A stretch of DNA of 64,000 nt from DASQBT01 sp963782495 (GTDB lineage Bacteria; Pseudomonadota; Gammaproteobacteria; Burkholderiales; Thiobacillaceae). Positions 49,382 to 58,612 of the stretch are shown here, one piece after another (position 1 is the first letter of the stretch; the number at the start of each line of letters is the position of its first letter). A program made the translations under genes and the position numbers. A model generated the notes under the pieces. That model ran no database searches. It saw nothing but the letters and a program-made list of their open reading frames with translations, and was not told the DNA's origin. The stretch is taken from positions 1 through 64,000 of the forward strand of contig CAWAJU010000015.1 in NCBI GenBank assembly GCA_963782495.1, written 5' to 3'.

Positions 49382-52300
49382 CTAGGTCTCCAGCCCGCGC
49401 TTGACGCGCCAGCCCTTGACCAGGGCGTAGATCGCCGGAATCACGCCCAGCGTGAGTATGGTCGAGGAAATCATGCCGCCTATCATCGGCGCGGCAATCC
49501 GGCTCATCACTTCGGAACCGGTTCCGTGGCTCCACATGATGGGCAGCAGGCCGGCCATGATGGCGACGACAGTCATCATCTTCGGCCGCACGCGACCCAC
49601 CGCACCCGCCATGACCGCGCCATACAGATCCGCCAGCGTGGGCACCGTTCCTGCAGCCTGGCGTTCGGCCTTGATCGCTGTCCAGGCATTATCGAGATAG
49701 ATCAGCATCACCACGCCGGTCTCCGCCGCCACGCCGGCCAGGGCAATGAAGCCCACCGCCACCGCCACGCTCATGTTGTAGCCGAGCCACCACATCAGCC
49801 AGATGCCGCCGACCAGGGCAAACGGCACAGAGAGCATGACGATCAGCGTCTCGGTCAGACGCCGGAAGTTGATGTAGAGCAGCACGAATATCAGCGCGAG
49901 GGTCACCGGCACGACAAAGGCGAGCCGCGCCTTGGCGCGCTCCATGTATTCATACTGGCCGCTCCAGGTGGCATAGTAGCCCGGCGGGAACTTGACCTTT
50001 TGCGCCACCGCGCGCTGCGCGTCGCTCACATAGGAGCCGACATCGCGGCCGCGGATGTCAACGTAAATATAGGCCGCCAGCAGCGCGTTCTCGGTCTTGA
50101 TCGAGGGCGCGCCGTTGTGGATGACGATGTCGGCCAACTGACCCAGCGGGATCATGCCGTTGGCGGTCGGCACGAACACCTCGCTGGCGATGCGTTGCGG
50201 GTCATCGCGCAGATAGCGCGGATAGCGCACCGCAATGGCGTAGCGGTCGAGCCCCTCGACCGCAGTGGTCACGGTCTCGCCGCCCAGCGCGGTGGAGATC
50301 ACGCGCTGGAAGTCACCGACCGTCACGCCGTAGCGCGCGAGCTGGTCGCGCTTGGGCTCGATGTCCAGGTACAGGCCGCCGGTGACCCGCTCGGCGTAGG
50401 CGCTCGCGGTGCCGGGAACGGTCTTCACCACCGACTCGATATCGCGCGCCACCTTCTCGATCGTCGCCAGGTCCTTGCCGAACACCTTGACCCCGACCGG
50501 CGTGCGGATCCCGGTCGACAACATGTCGATGCGCGCCTTGATCGGCATGGTCCAGGAATTGGCCAGGCCGGGAAATTTCAGCGCGGCGTCCATTTGGGCG
50601 ATCAGCTTGTCGATGGTCATGCCCGTGGGCCACTGGTCTTCCGGCTTCAGGTTAATGACGGTCTCGAACATTTCCAGCGGCGCCGGATCGGTGGCAGTGG
50701 CGGCGCGTCCGGCCTTGCCGTAGACCGACGCGACCTCGGGGAAGCTCTTGATGATTCGGTCGGTGGTCTGCAACAAACGCGCGGCCTCGGTCACCGAGAT
50801 GCTCGGCAACGAGGCTGGCATGTAGAACAGCGTGCCCTCGTTCAGGGTGGGCATGAATTCCGTGCCGATCTTGCTGGCCGGATATACCGTGGCGATCATG
50901 GCACCGGCAGCCAGCACCAGGGTCCAGGCCTTGTGGCGCATGACGCCGGCGATGATCGGCCGATATGCCCAGATCAGAAAACGGTTCAGCGGATTCCTCG
51001 CCTCCGGCAGGATGCGGCCGCGGATGAACACCATCATGAGCACCGGCACCAGCGTCACCGAGAGCAGCGCGGCGCCGGCCATGGAGAAGGTCTTGGTATA
51101 GGCAAGCGGCGCAAACAGCCGGCCTTCCTGCCCTTCCAGGGTGAATACCGGCAGGAAGGACACGGTGATGATCAGCAGCGAGAAGAACAGCGCCGGCCCC
51201 ACTTCCTTGCACGCCGCGATCATGGTGGCGGACCTGTCCATGAGCGATGCCTCGCCCGGGAGATGTTCGAGCCGCTTGTGGGCATTCTCGATCATGACGA
51301 TGGCGGCATCGACCATGGCGCCGATGGCAATCGCGATGCCGCCCAGACTCATGATGTTGGAGCCCAGACCTATGGCGTGCATGGCGATGAACGCGATCAG
51401 CACGCCGATGGGCAGGGTGATGATCGCGACCAGGGCGCTGCGCACATGCAAGAGAAAAATCACGCAGACCGCCGCCACGATCAGGCTTTCCTCGAACAAC
51501 GTGTCCTTGAGGTTGGCGATCGCGCGCTTGATCAGGGTCGAACGGTCGTAGACCGGCATGATCCCGGTTCCGGTCGGCAGGCCGGCGGCGACCTCGGCGA
51601 TCTTGGCCTTGACATTGGCGATCACGTCCAGGGCGTTCTGGCCGAAGCGCGCCATGACAATGCCGGAGACCACCTCGCCCTCTCCATTGAGCTCGGTCAG
51701 GCCCCGCCGCTCCGCCGGCACCAGTTCGACTCGCGCCACATCGCGAACCAGCACCGGTGTGCCCCGGTCATTCTTCAGCACCAGGTTCTCGATGTCGCCG
51801 ATGCCGCGCAGATAACCGCGGCCGCGCACCATGTATTCCTTTCCCGCCATTTCGATCACGCGGCCGCCCACGTCCTGATTGGATTCGCGTATGACCTGCG
51901 TCAGCCGTTCCAGCGGGATGCCATAAGTGGCCAGACGGTGCGGATCGACCGTAACCTGGTATTCCTTGACGAAGCCGCCGACGCTGGCCACCTCGGCGAC
52001 CCCGCCTGCCTTGGTCAGCTGGTAACGGACATACCAGTCCTGCAGGCTGCGCAGGTCAGCCAAAGACTGGTTGACGCCGATCAGCGCGTACTGAAAGACC
52101 CAGCCGACGCCGGTGGCATCCGGGCCGATCTGCGGCGCGACGCCGCGCGGCAGGCGCCCCGCCACCGAGCTCAGGTATTCGAGTACGCGCGACCGTGCCC
52201 AGTAGATGTCGGTGCCGTCCTCGAAGATCACATAGACATAGGAATCGCCGAACATGGAATATCCGCGCACCACCTTGGCCTTGGGTACCGCCAGCATGGC

Positions 52301-52513
52301 GGTGGTCAGCGGGTAGGTGACCTGGTCCTCGACCACTTGCGGCGCCTGCCCGGGATAAGGCGTGTAGATGATGACCTGCACATCGGACAGGTCGGGCAGC
52401 GCGTCGAGAGGCGTCTTGTGCAAGGCATAGAGCCCCGCGCAGATCAGGACGAGCGTGGTGATGAGAACCAGAAAACGATTGTGCGCCGACCAGTCGATGA
52501 CGCGGTCGAGCAT
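49382..52513 (-). CDS. cusA: Heavy-metal efflux RND transporter, CusA family
   Basis: A 1043-residue inner-membrane proton antiporter, the normal length for CusA/CzcA. ATG 52513 is used, 2 bp from the CusB stop. The N-terminus has MLDRVIDWSAHNRFLVLI and the DALPDLSDVQVIIYTPYPGQ region. Transmembrane helices 2-6 hold the proton-relay segment (GIAIAIGAMVDAAIVMIENA, shown as GAMVDAAIVMIEN). The late repeat TETLIVMLSVPFALVGGIW and AETGVVMLIYLDNA are typical of the heavy-metal subclass. With CusB and a broken CusC it would export Cu(I)/Ag(I) or another soft metal; the metal cannot be named from motifs alone. Confidence 0.92.
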   Translation of the reverse strand: MLDRVIDWSAHNRFLVLITTLVLICAGLYALHKTPLDALPDLSDVQVIIYTPYPGQAPQVVEDQVTYPLTTAMLAVPKAKVVRGYSMFGDSYVYVIFEDGTDIYWARSRVLEYLSSVAGRLPRGVAPQIGPDATGVGWVFQYALIGVNQSLADLRSLQDWYVRYQLTKAGGVAEVASVGGFVKEYQVTVDPHRLATYGIPLERLTQVIRESNQDVGGRVIEMAGKEYMVRGRGYLRGIGDIENLVLKNDRGTPVLVRDVARVELVPAERRGLTELNGEGEVVSGIVMARFGQNALDVIANVKAKIAEVAAGLPTGTGIMPVYDRSTLIKRAIANLKDTLFEESLIVAAVCVIFLLHVRSALVAIITLPIGVLIAFIAMHAIGLGSNIMSLGGIAIAIGAMVDAAIVMIENAHKRLEHLPGEASLMDRSATMIAACKEVGPALFFSLLIITVSFLPVFTLEGQEGRLFAPLAYTKTFSMAGAALLSVTLVPVLMMVFIRGRILPEARNPLNRFLIWAYRPIIAGVMRHKAWTLVLAAGAMIATVYPASKIGTEFMPTLNEGTLFYMPASLPSISVTEAARLLQTTDRIIKSFPEVASVYGKAGRAATATDPAPLEMFETVINLKPEDQWPTGMTIDKLIAQMDAALKFPGLANSWTMPIKARIDMLSTGIRTPVGVKVFGKDLATIEKVARDIESVVKTVPGTASAYAERVTGGLYLDIEPKRDQLARYGVTVGDFQRVISTALGGETVTTAVEGLDRYAIAVRYPRYLRDDPQRIASEVFVPTANGMIPLGQLADIVIHNGAPSIKTENALLAAYIYVDIRGRDVGSYVSDAQRAVAQKVKFPPGYYATWSGQYEYMERAKARLAFVVPVTLALIFVLLYINFRRLTETLIVMLSVPFALVGGIWLMWWLGYNMSVAVAVGFIALAGVAAETGVVMLIYLDNAWTAIKAERQAAGTVPTLADLYGAVMAGAVGRVRPKMMTVVAIMAGLLPIMWSHGTGSEVMSRIAAPMIGGMISSTILTLGVIPAIYALVKGWRVKRGLET

Positions 52514-52514
52514 A

Positions 52515-54041
52515 TCAGTGGCCTCCGTTCGCTCCGGCCGCGTTGTTCGGCTCAATATGCGTGATGACGAATTCACCCGGTCCGCGCTGCTCGAACTCAA
52601 AACGAATCCGCATGCCCGGCGCCAGGCCCTTGACCACGTCGGCTTTGGCAAGATCAAAATCCATGGTCATGCCCGGCCACTTGAGGGCGCGAATCGGTTC
52701 GTGGGTGATGGTCACGCTGCCTGCCTGGGCATCGATGTCGTCCAGGGTACCCACCGCGTCATAGACATTGGCCGGCCGGGCGGTCTGGCCGGTTCCAGGC
52801 GCGCTGAAATTGGCCAGCGCCTCCTTCAGGTTGCTCTCTGCGTCGATCAGGAAACTGGCCGCCACCACCACCCGGTCGCCGGCCTTGAGGCCGTCGAGAA
52901 TTTCGACGACGTCCTCGCCGCGCAATCCGAGTTTGACCGCTTGCGGCTTGAACCGGCCGCCATCGAGCGCGAGCAGCACCACCTGGCGGCTGCCGTTATC
53001 AATCACGGCTGACAAGGGCACGGTCAGTCGTGGGTGCACGCCGCCGATCGCAATGTCGACATGGGCAAACATGCCGGGGCGCAATTGCCCGTCGCGGTTG
53101 GGCAGATCCAGGCGAACCTGGGTCGTACGTGTGCTGGCATTGAGGGTCGGATAGATGTAACTGACCTTGGCGCTGAAATGGCGATCGGGGAAGGCGTCGA
53201 TGCCGATCATGGCGGTCTGGCCGACTTTGACGCGAGTCAGATCCTGCTCATAGACGTCAGCGATGACCCATACCGTCGAGAGGTCGGCGATGCGGTAGAT
53301 GGGCGTGCCTGCGGAAAAACGCATGCCCTCGATCGCCTTCTTTTCAAGGACGATACCGCTGGCGGGGGAGGTGAAACGCAAGTGGCTGCTGTCCACGCGC
53401 GTGGCCCCCGCCGCCATGTCCCAGTTACTGAGCCGCTCGCGGACCGCAGTGGTCAGGCGATCCGCTCGATCGCGCGCCGCAGGGTCGCCAGCCTTGATGT
53501 CCTGACTGAGGCCCTTGGCGATCGTCAGCTCCTTGTAGGCGGACACCAGTTCCGGGCTGTACACCGAGAACAGGACTTGGCCGCGCTTGACCGGATCACC
53601 TGTCGCGTTGACGTAAAGCCGTTCGATCCAGCCATCGAAACGCGGTGCGACATCGACGATGGCGCGCTCGTTGACTTCCAGGCGACCGACCGTTCGCACC
53701 GTGGTCTCGAGCACTTGTTCCTCGGCCAGCGCAGTCTTCACCCCCATGGTCTGGACGCGTTCGGGGCTGACCTTGACCACGCCCGCATCATTGGGCTCAT
53801 CGCCTTCGTAAACCGCAATGTAGTCCATGCCCATGGAGTCTTTCTTCGGCACCGGAGAAGTGTCTGCCAGCCCCATCGGATTACGGTAGTAAAGCAGCTT
53901 GCGCACCGGCTTGCCGACAGTGCCGGCAGCTCCCTGCGAGGTGCTGCCGGTGGCGCCGGACATCGCGGCATGGCGGCTGCCGGCCCAATAGCCGAGAATA
54001 AGCGTGCCGATGGCGAGGCCTAGCAGTGATGGAGGAAACAA
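52515..54041 (-). CDS. cusB: Efflux RND periplasmic adaptor, CusB family, fused to a CusF-like domain
   Basis: About 508 residues: a heavy-metal-binding domain (LLYYRNPMGLADTS, KDSMGMDYIAVYEG), the membrane-fusion region with lipoyl and barrel folds (RFDGWIERLYVNATGDPVKRG, shown as FDGWIERLYV), and a C-terminal CusF-like metal-binding domain (VTITHEPIRALKWPGMTMDF). The Trp and Met residues of CusF are present. The readable frame opens at TTG 54041 with an in-frame stop just upstream. GTG 54054 overlaps the preceding CusC stop by GTGA and begins VKRVIV; one base too many at 54035-54040 puts it out of frame, so the native start is probably 54054 and the gene is frameshifted at its 5' end. Confidence 0.83.
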   Translation of the reverse strand: MFPPSLLGLAIGTLILGYWAGSRHAAMSGATGSTSQGAAGTVGKPVRKLLYYRNPMGLADTSPVPKKDSMGMDYIAVYEGDEPNDAGVVKVSPERVQTMGVKTALAEEQVLETTVRTVGRLEVNERAIVDVAPRFDGWIERLYVNATGDPVKRGQVLFSVYSPELVSAYKELTIAKGLSQDIKAGDPAARDRADRLTTAVRERLSNWDMAAGATRVDSSHLRFTSPASGIVLEKKAIEGMRFSAGTPIYRIADLSTVWVIADVYEQDLTRVKVGQTAMIGIDAFPDRHFSAKVSYIYPTLNASTRTTQVRLDLPNRDGQLRPGMFAHVDIAIGGVHPRLTVPLSAVIDNGSRQVVLLALDGGRFKPQAVKLGLRGEDVVEILDGLKAGDRVVVAASFLIDAESNLKEALANFSAPGTGQTARPANVYDAVGTLDDIDAQAGSVTITHEPIRALKWPGMTMDFDLAKADVVKGLAPGMRIRFEFEQRGPGEFVITHIEPNNAAGANGGH

Positions 54042-54050
54042 TCACGCGCT

Positions 54051-55308
54051 TCACAACGAGCTCCCGGTCAAACGTTCGAGTTCGGACACCCGTACGGCAG
54101 TCTCGACTTCCGCATCAAGCACACCCAGCCGGGTGCGCAGGATCTGCCGTTCGGCTTCGATCAGCGTGTTGAAGTTGACCTGACCGGTTTCGTATCCCGC
54201 TTCTGCCGACTTGAATGTCGCCTGAGCCTGCGGCAACAGCGTGCTGCGCAGCAGCCGCGCCTTGTCACGATTGCTCTCAAAAGCCGCAAAGGTTTCGCCC
54301 AGCCGTCCCTCGATGCGTGCGCGCACCGCCTCCAGGGAGGCATTGGCAGCCTCCAGCATCTGGCGTGATTCGCTCTCCCGGTCGCGCCGCGCCGCTTGCT
54401 GGAGCGGGATGGTCATCTCCAGCATGACATCCCAGGTTTGGGTGCCGCTGCGCGGGCGTGTGTCGCGCAAACCTACCGAGAAGTCCGGGTAACGATCGCG
54501 CAGGGTCAGTGCTTCGGTGCTTTTTGCGGCGTCAATTTTGGCCTGTTCGCTGGCCAGCTCCGGCGTGCTTCTGGAATGCGGCATCGATCAGATTGCGCAG
54601 GGAGTGTGCGGCCCTGGGCATGGGGAGGGCGTGCGGCTCCGCCAGTGCCGCATCGGTATTGCGCGGCAGCAGTGCGTTCAGTCCTGCGGCCGCTTCGCGG
54701 CGTTTCCGCTCCGCATCGAGCAGGTCAACCTGTATCGCAGTGATTTCACTTTGCGCGCGCAGGGCATCCTGCTGGGGCACCAGGCCTACGCCATATCTTG
54801 TGACAACCAATTTCTCCAGGCTCTCATAGAGTTCGCGTGTCTCGTTCAAGATGCGCAACTGACCTGCTGCCTGGTAATAGCGTGCATAGGCCGTCTTGAT
54901 CCGGCTTTCGATATCCAGCCGGGTCGCGTCGCGGGTCGCGTCACGCTGCTCGGCCTGATGACCGGCAAGTTGTCCGCGCAGATCCCGCTTGCCGAAGAAC
55001 GGCAGGGGTTGCACGATCAGGTAGCGAGAGACGCCCACATCGCCGGGCAGCAGGGACGCCGAGCCGCCCGAAACGGCGTTGGTGAAATCCATGAGTTCAA
55101 GTTGGAACTTGGGGTCGGGCAATGCCGAAGCCGCGCCGGCACCCGCGTGTGCCGCTTCAGCTTCAAGCGCCCGCATGCGCAGTTCCGGGTTGTGCTCGCG
55201 CGCGTAGGCGAGGAGGCCATCGAGGCTGGCGCCCAGGTCTTCCGCGAACGCGAACTGGGCCAGCGTGGCGAATACTGCACACAGCAGCGCTTGCAAGGGT
55301 CTGCTCAT
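54051..55308 (-). pseudogene. Outer-membrane efflux factor (CusC/TolC-like), frameshifted
   Basis: Two overlapping frames together give one TolC-family protein of about 420 residues. The upstream part (start ATG 55308) has a signal peptide (ALLCAVFATLAQFAFA) and the first helical repeat (ARYYQAAGQLRIL). The downstream part (to 54051) has the second repeat, with TGQVNFNTLIEAERQIL and a close at LERLTGSSL. The break is around 54565-54575, where the frame shifts by one base after AAFQK. The parts would join as AAFQK then STPELASEQ. The stop overlaps the CusB start by GTGA. A sequencing error or a real inactivation would look the same. Confidence 0.82.
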
Positions 55309-55484
55309 TTGAGTGCCGAGTGTACAACTCCCATCTGGCCAATGCCAATCGGGTTGCCGGTCTCGCGTTGCGCATTTCCGAACGCCCGATCTGCGCCGCG
55401 GATTTGGGCCGCAGGTCTTCTCTATGCATCCATGGCTGATCAAGTTCAGCTAGCGCACCGAATAGCCATCGAAGGGTCCGCACA

Positions 55485-55899
55485 ATGAAGGCGCTTCCTG
55501 CTAGCAACAGCCTTGGCCGCCGCCTCCACGCCAGCACCTGCCGCCAATGTCGGCGTGTCGATCAGCGTCGGCCAGCCTGGCTTCTACGGCCGCATCGACA
55601 TCGGCGACGTTCCGCGACCCTTGTTGGTCAACCCGCAGCCGGTGGTGATCCAGCCGCTGCCGGTGGGCGTGGTGCACCCGCCGCTTTACCTGCACGTTCC
55701 TCCCGGCCACGCCAAGCACTGGCGCAGATACTGCCACGAGTACAACGCCTGTGGCGAACCGGTGTATTTCGTCGAGGACAAGTGGTACAACGACGTCTAT
55801 GTCCCGCACTACCGCGAGCGCCATGGTGGGCGCGATGAGCGTCGCGACGACCGACGCGACTGGCATGATGATCATGGCAAAGGGCACGACAGGCACTGA
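55485..55899 (+). pseudogene. Small exported protein with a frameshift in the signal peptide
   Basis: From ATG 55485 the first codons read MKAL and then go out of frame. Dropping one C near 55497-55500 gives MKALLLATALAAASTPAPAA, a textbook signal peptide joined to the open frame that runs to 55899. The mature part is VGVSISVGQPGFYGRIDIGD, a Pro/Val-rich middle, RRYCHEYNACGEPVYF with a Cys pair, and an Asp/His/Arg-rich tail (HDDHGKGHDRH) that could bind metal. The family is unknown. The lesion is the third single-base shift in 1.5 kb. Confidence 0.72.
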
Positions 55900-55999
55900 A
55901 TGGCGGTCCGGGGCACCGACACCCGCTGACCGCGTCCGTCGTCAATACAGCGCGGCCCTGCCCTTGCCTGCCGGGTCGGGTGTCTCCCCCACCTCGCAC

Positions 56000-57202
56000 T
56001 CAAGCGGTCGATAGCGCGATACGTTTGTACAGGGCGGCAATGATGTCGGACTGGGTGACGATGCCCAGCACGCGGCGCCTGTCGTCCACCACCGGGATAT
56101 GGTGCAGCCCCTTCTCCGACAGCTCGTGTACCAACTCGGAGATGGGCGTGTCGATATGGGCGGCATGGACCTCGGCACTCATGATCTGCCCGACCACTTC
56201 GGCTTTTTCCGAACTCATTCCCGGCGTGCGGCTGAGCAGACCCTGGAGACGGACTGCCAATCCCGCGACGCTGGTGTCGTCGAGCTGGCGCAGGAAATCG
56301 GCCACGGTAGCGATGCCGATCAGCCGCCCGAAGTTATCCACCACTGGCAGGGCTTTGATCTTGTGTGCGCGCAACTGGGTCCACGCTTCATCGAGCTCGG
56401 TGGCAAACTGCACCGTCACCACGTCGCGCGACATGATATCGCCGCATGAGAGACCGAGATGGCGGTCGAAGGCGTGGTCCACGGCAAGGTTGTAGAGCTC
56501 TACCAGTTCGTCTTCCTGGACGTCGATAAAGGTGTCCAGGGCCTGCACCGCCGTTTGCAGGTCCGCGTGATTGAGGCCAATGCGCGCCAGCGGCGGCGTA
56601 TCGAGGGTATGGTGCAGGTTGATCGCAGCCGGCGCGTGGCAGTAGGGATAGCGGCGGCCGAGCAACAGCCGATTGACCAACAGGGCCGCGAGCAGCATGA
56701 CGGCCGCGTTCAACATCACCAGTCCCAGGGTAAGGCTCATGCGCGCAGGGGTATAGGGGCCATCCAGCACGATGAACAGCGCGACCGCCCCGCCGGGTGG
56801 GTGTATGCAGTTGAGCCGGGCCGCCAGCCAGATGCTTGCCGCCACCGCGACAGCGGCGGCGAGCTGGGGAATGGGAATGAGGGCGGCGCTTGCCAGTCCC
56901 GCGACGGCCGCCAGCAGATAACTGCCAAGCACCGGCCACGGTTGGGCCAGCGGGCTGTGCGACAAGGCGTACAGAATGACGGCACTCGCCCCCACCGGGG
57001 CAATGAGCCAGTGCGACTCCACGGGCATGGCATGCAGCGTCGCACCGCTGATGGCGATGCCGATCAACGCGCCCAATCCGGATCGCCAGGCTTCCGCCCT
57101 GGAGAGCGGTGGGGTGTCTGCCAGCAGAAATCGGCGCGCAAACGATTTCAGACTCTCCGCCAAAATGGAATTCCTGAAATAAGCGAGGGCTCTTGCTTTC
57201 AT
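56000..57202 (-). CDS. HPP family membrane protein with two CBS domains
   Basis: A 400-residue protein. ATG 57202 is chosen (MKARALAYFRNS); the open frame to 57361 has no homology. Residues 35-190 hold the HPP domain with four to five helices and the defining NCIHPPGGAVALF. Residues 250-395 hold a CBS pair (IMSRDVVTVQF, then KIKALPVVDNFGRLIGIAT, and IMSAEVHAAHID with LHHIPVVDDRRRVLGIVTQ). CBS pairs sense adenine nucleotides. HPP proteins are thought to carry anions such as nitrite, and this gene lies upstream of the nitrate reductase genes, so a role in nitrite movement is possible. Confidence 0.85.
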   Translation of the reverse strand: MKARALAYFRNSILAESLKSFARRFLLADTPPLSRAEAWRSGLGALIGIAISGATLHAMPVESHWLIAPVGASAVILYALSHSPLAQPWPVLGSYLLAAVAGLASAALIPIPQLAAAVAVAASIWLAARLNCIHPPGGAVALFIVLDGPYTPARMSLTLGLVMLNAAVMLLAALLVNRLLLGRRYPYCHAPAAINLHHTLDTPPLARIGLNHADLQTAVQALDTFIDVQEDELVELYNLAVDHAFDRHLGLSCGDIMSRDVVTVQFATELDEAWTQLRAHKIKALPVVDNFGRLIGIATVADFLRQLDDTSVAGLAVRLQGLLSRTPGMSSEKAEVVGQIMSAEVHAAHIDTPISELVHELSEKGLHHIPVVDDRRRVLGIVTQSDIIAALYKRIALSTA

Positions 57203-57407
57203 TGTTATCAGCTTCAATGGGCAGACCGGACATTGTTGTTCGCTGCGGCACACAAGGCCCGCCAGCCCCATGGACTGGGCACCCGCCACCACCGCGCTTG
57301 CAGAGAATAGACAGATTGGATCGCCAGGTGCAACTCCTGCGCCTGGTCGGGCGACCGACACGGTCGGCCGCAGCAGTTTGCTGGGGCGAACAGCCCCGGA
57401 GACGCGC

Positions 57408-57734
57408 CTAGCCCGTGCTCCAGGCCCGTGGGCGCTTCATGCCGGCAATCTTGCAGGCCTGCTTGACGTAGCCGTAAGGAAATAGCCGGAACAGCTCGTT
57501 TCGCGATGCGCTGCCCAGTTTCTCGGCCAAATGCTTTATCACGAAGCGGGCATCCGGAGCGACCTGATGCTCCTCATAGAAGTTGCGCATGAAGTGGATG
57601 ACATCCCAGTGCTCAGGTGTGAGGGAGATGTTCTCGATGCGGGCAAAGTGCACAGCGAGCGCGTCGTTCCATTCACCCGGTTCAACGATATAGCCCTCCT
57701 CATCGACGCGAGGCAGTTCCAAGTCCAGTTCCAA
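57408..57734 (-). CDS. DsrC/TusE family sulfur-relay-like protein lacking the C-terminal cysteine
   Basis: A 108-residue protein. The start is taken as TTG 57734 because GAGGAG lies 6 nt upstream and the family begins shortly after (LDLELPRVDEEGYI). DsrC-family features are seen: EPGEWNDALA, LTPEHWDVIHFMRNFYEEH, APDARFVIKHLAEK and the ending YGYVKQACKIAGMKRPRA. DsrC has two C-terminal cysteines; here the inner one (ACKIAG) is kept, but the penultimate one is replaced, with Trp-Ser-Thr-Gly following. Without it, the trisulfide/persulfide chemistry of DsrC and TusE is not possible in the usual way. A regulatory or altered sulfur-handling role is inferred. Confidence 0.85.
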   Translation of the reverse strand: MELDLELPRVDEEGYIVEPGEWNDALAVHFARIENISLTPEHWDVIHFMRNFYEEHQVAPDARFVIKHLAEKLGSASRNELFRLFPYGYVKQACKIAGMKRPRAWSTG

Positions 57735-57809
57735 AGTTTTCTCCTCTACAAAGGTGCCCGCATGAGCCGAAGTTCCCCGCAGGCCAATCACAATTCCGGT
57801 CGTGCGCGC

Positions 57810-58379
57810 TCAACCGATGGCGGGCACCAGTCCCAGCATGATCAGCAGTATCCAGGCAATCAGTCCCATCGCGGTGACCACATAGGCGAGGTCAAAGGCC
57901 ACCACATCTTCCTCGACTCCAAGCAGGCCCTCGACGCCTCGGAAGATCAGCAACACCGAGCCGACGAGGCCCAAGCCGACGATGCCTGCGATCACGACAA
58001 TGTTGCTGGAGAACAAGGCCAGTGCCGAAAACCACAGTGGAATGGGCGCGATGGATGCGAGGGTCAGGGCATCGCGATAGCTGCTCCTGATGCCTCGGCT
58101 GTGAGACACCGCGCTGATCGCCCAGGCCATCAGCGGGACAGTCAGCAGTTCGGCGACGAGGAAGAACAAAGCGGCAGCGCTCCACGCCTGGGCCGAGACA
58201 GTCGGGAACAGGGTGACCGCGTAATGGTGCCCCGCGTACTCGATCATCAGCGGGGGAATCAGCGACAGGGGCACAACCAGCAAGCCGAGCAGTTTGAACA
58301 CGGATGGGTGGATGCGGGCAAGCTCGTCCCAGCCGGCGTGCGGCGAAATGAACAGCTTGCCCATGTTCAAAATCGACAT
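57810..58379 (-). CDS. Yip1 family membrane protein
   Basis: A 189-residue inner-membrane protein with five helices and the Yip1 pattern: LFISPHAGWDELARIHPS at the start, a helix with PPLMIEYAGHHY, and the TVPLMAWAISAVSHSRG stretch. Bacterial Yip1 proteins have no settled function but often lie near respiratory or nitrate genes. It is followed by the DsrC-like gene (75 bp gap). A palindromic TATATCA-N5-TGATATA site lies 83 bp upstream of its ATG. Confidence 0.83.
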   Translation of the reverse strand: MSILNMGKLFISPHAGWDELARIHPSVFKLLGLLVVPLSLIPPLMIEYAGHHYAVTLFPTVSAQAWSAAALFFLVAELLTVPLMAWAISAVSHSRGIRSSYRDALTLASIAPIPLWFSALALFSSNIVVIAGIVGLGLVGSVLLIFRGVEGLLGVEEDVVAFDLAYVVTAMGLIAWILLIMLGLVPAIG

Positions 58380-58461
58380 ATGACCCCCTTGACCTGGCCA
58401 ACGAAAAAGCCTGCAATCGCCCGTCCAGCATGGCGCGACAACGAAGCTCGATGATCAGCAA

Positions 58462-58480
58462 TATATCATATAGTGATATA
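58462..58480. promoter_or_regulatory. Palindromic operator-like site in an AT-rich patch
   Basis: TATATCA and its exact complement TGATATA flank TATAG. The patch (58455-58485) is strikingly AT-rich in this GC-rich genome. It lies 83 bp upstream of the Yip1/DsrC-like genes, a promoter position. It is not a match to the FNR box TTGAT-N4-ATCAA; an ArsR-type or other sulfur/nitrogen regulator is possible. Confidence 0.5.
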
Positions 58481-58612
58481 AATGCAAGGGGCAGAAGGGG
58501 GTGCGGTGCTCAGCCCGCTATCCGGCCCCGGGTCTGGTCTGGTGAACTCATGGGATCGCCGTCTCAACCAGGGGTGAATCCGGTCGCTGCGAACCTGCCG
58601 GGGCCCAAACCC

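Noticed and set aside
49334..52564. A 1076-codon open frame on the plus strand opposite cusA
   Set aside because: It mirrors cusA, is full of His/Asp/Gln/Arg runs typical of antisense frames in GC-rich DNA and has no homology.
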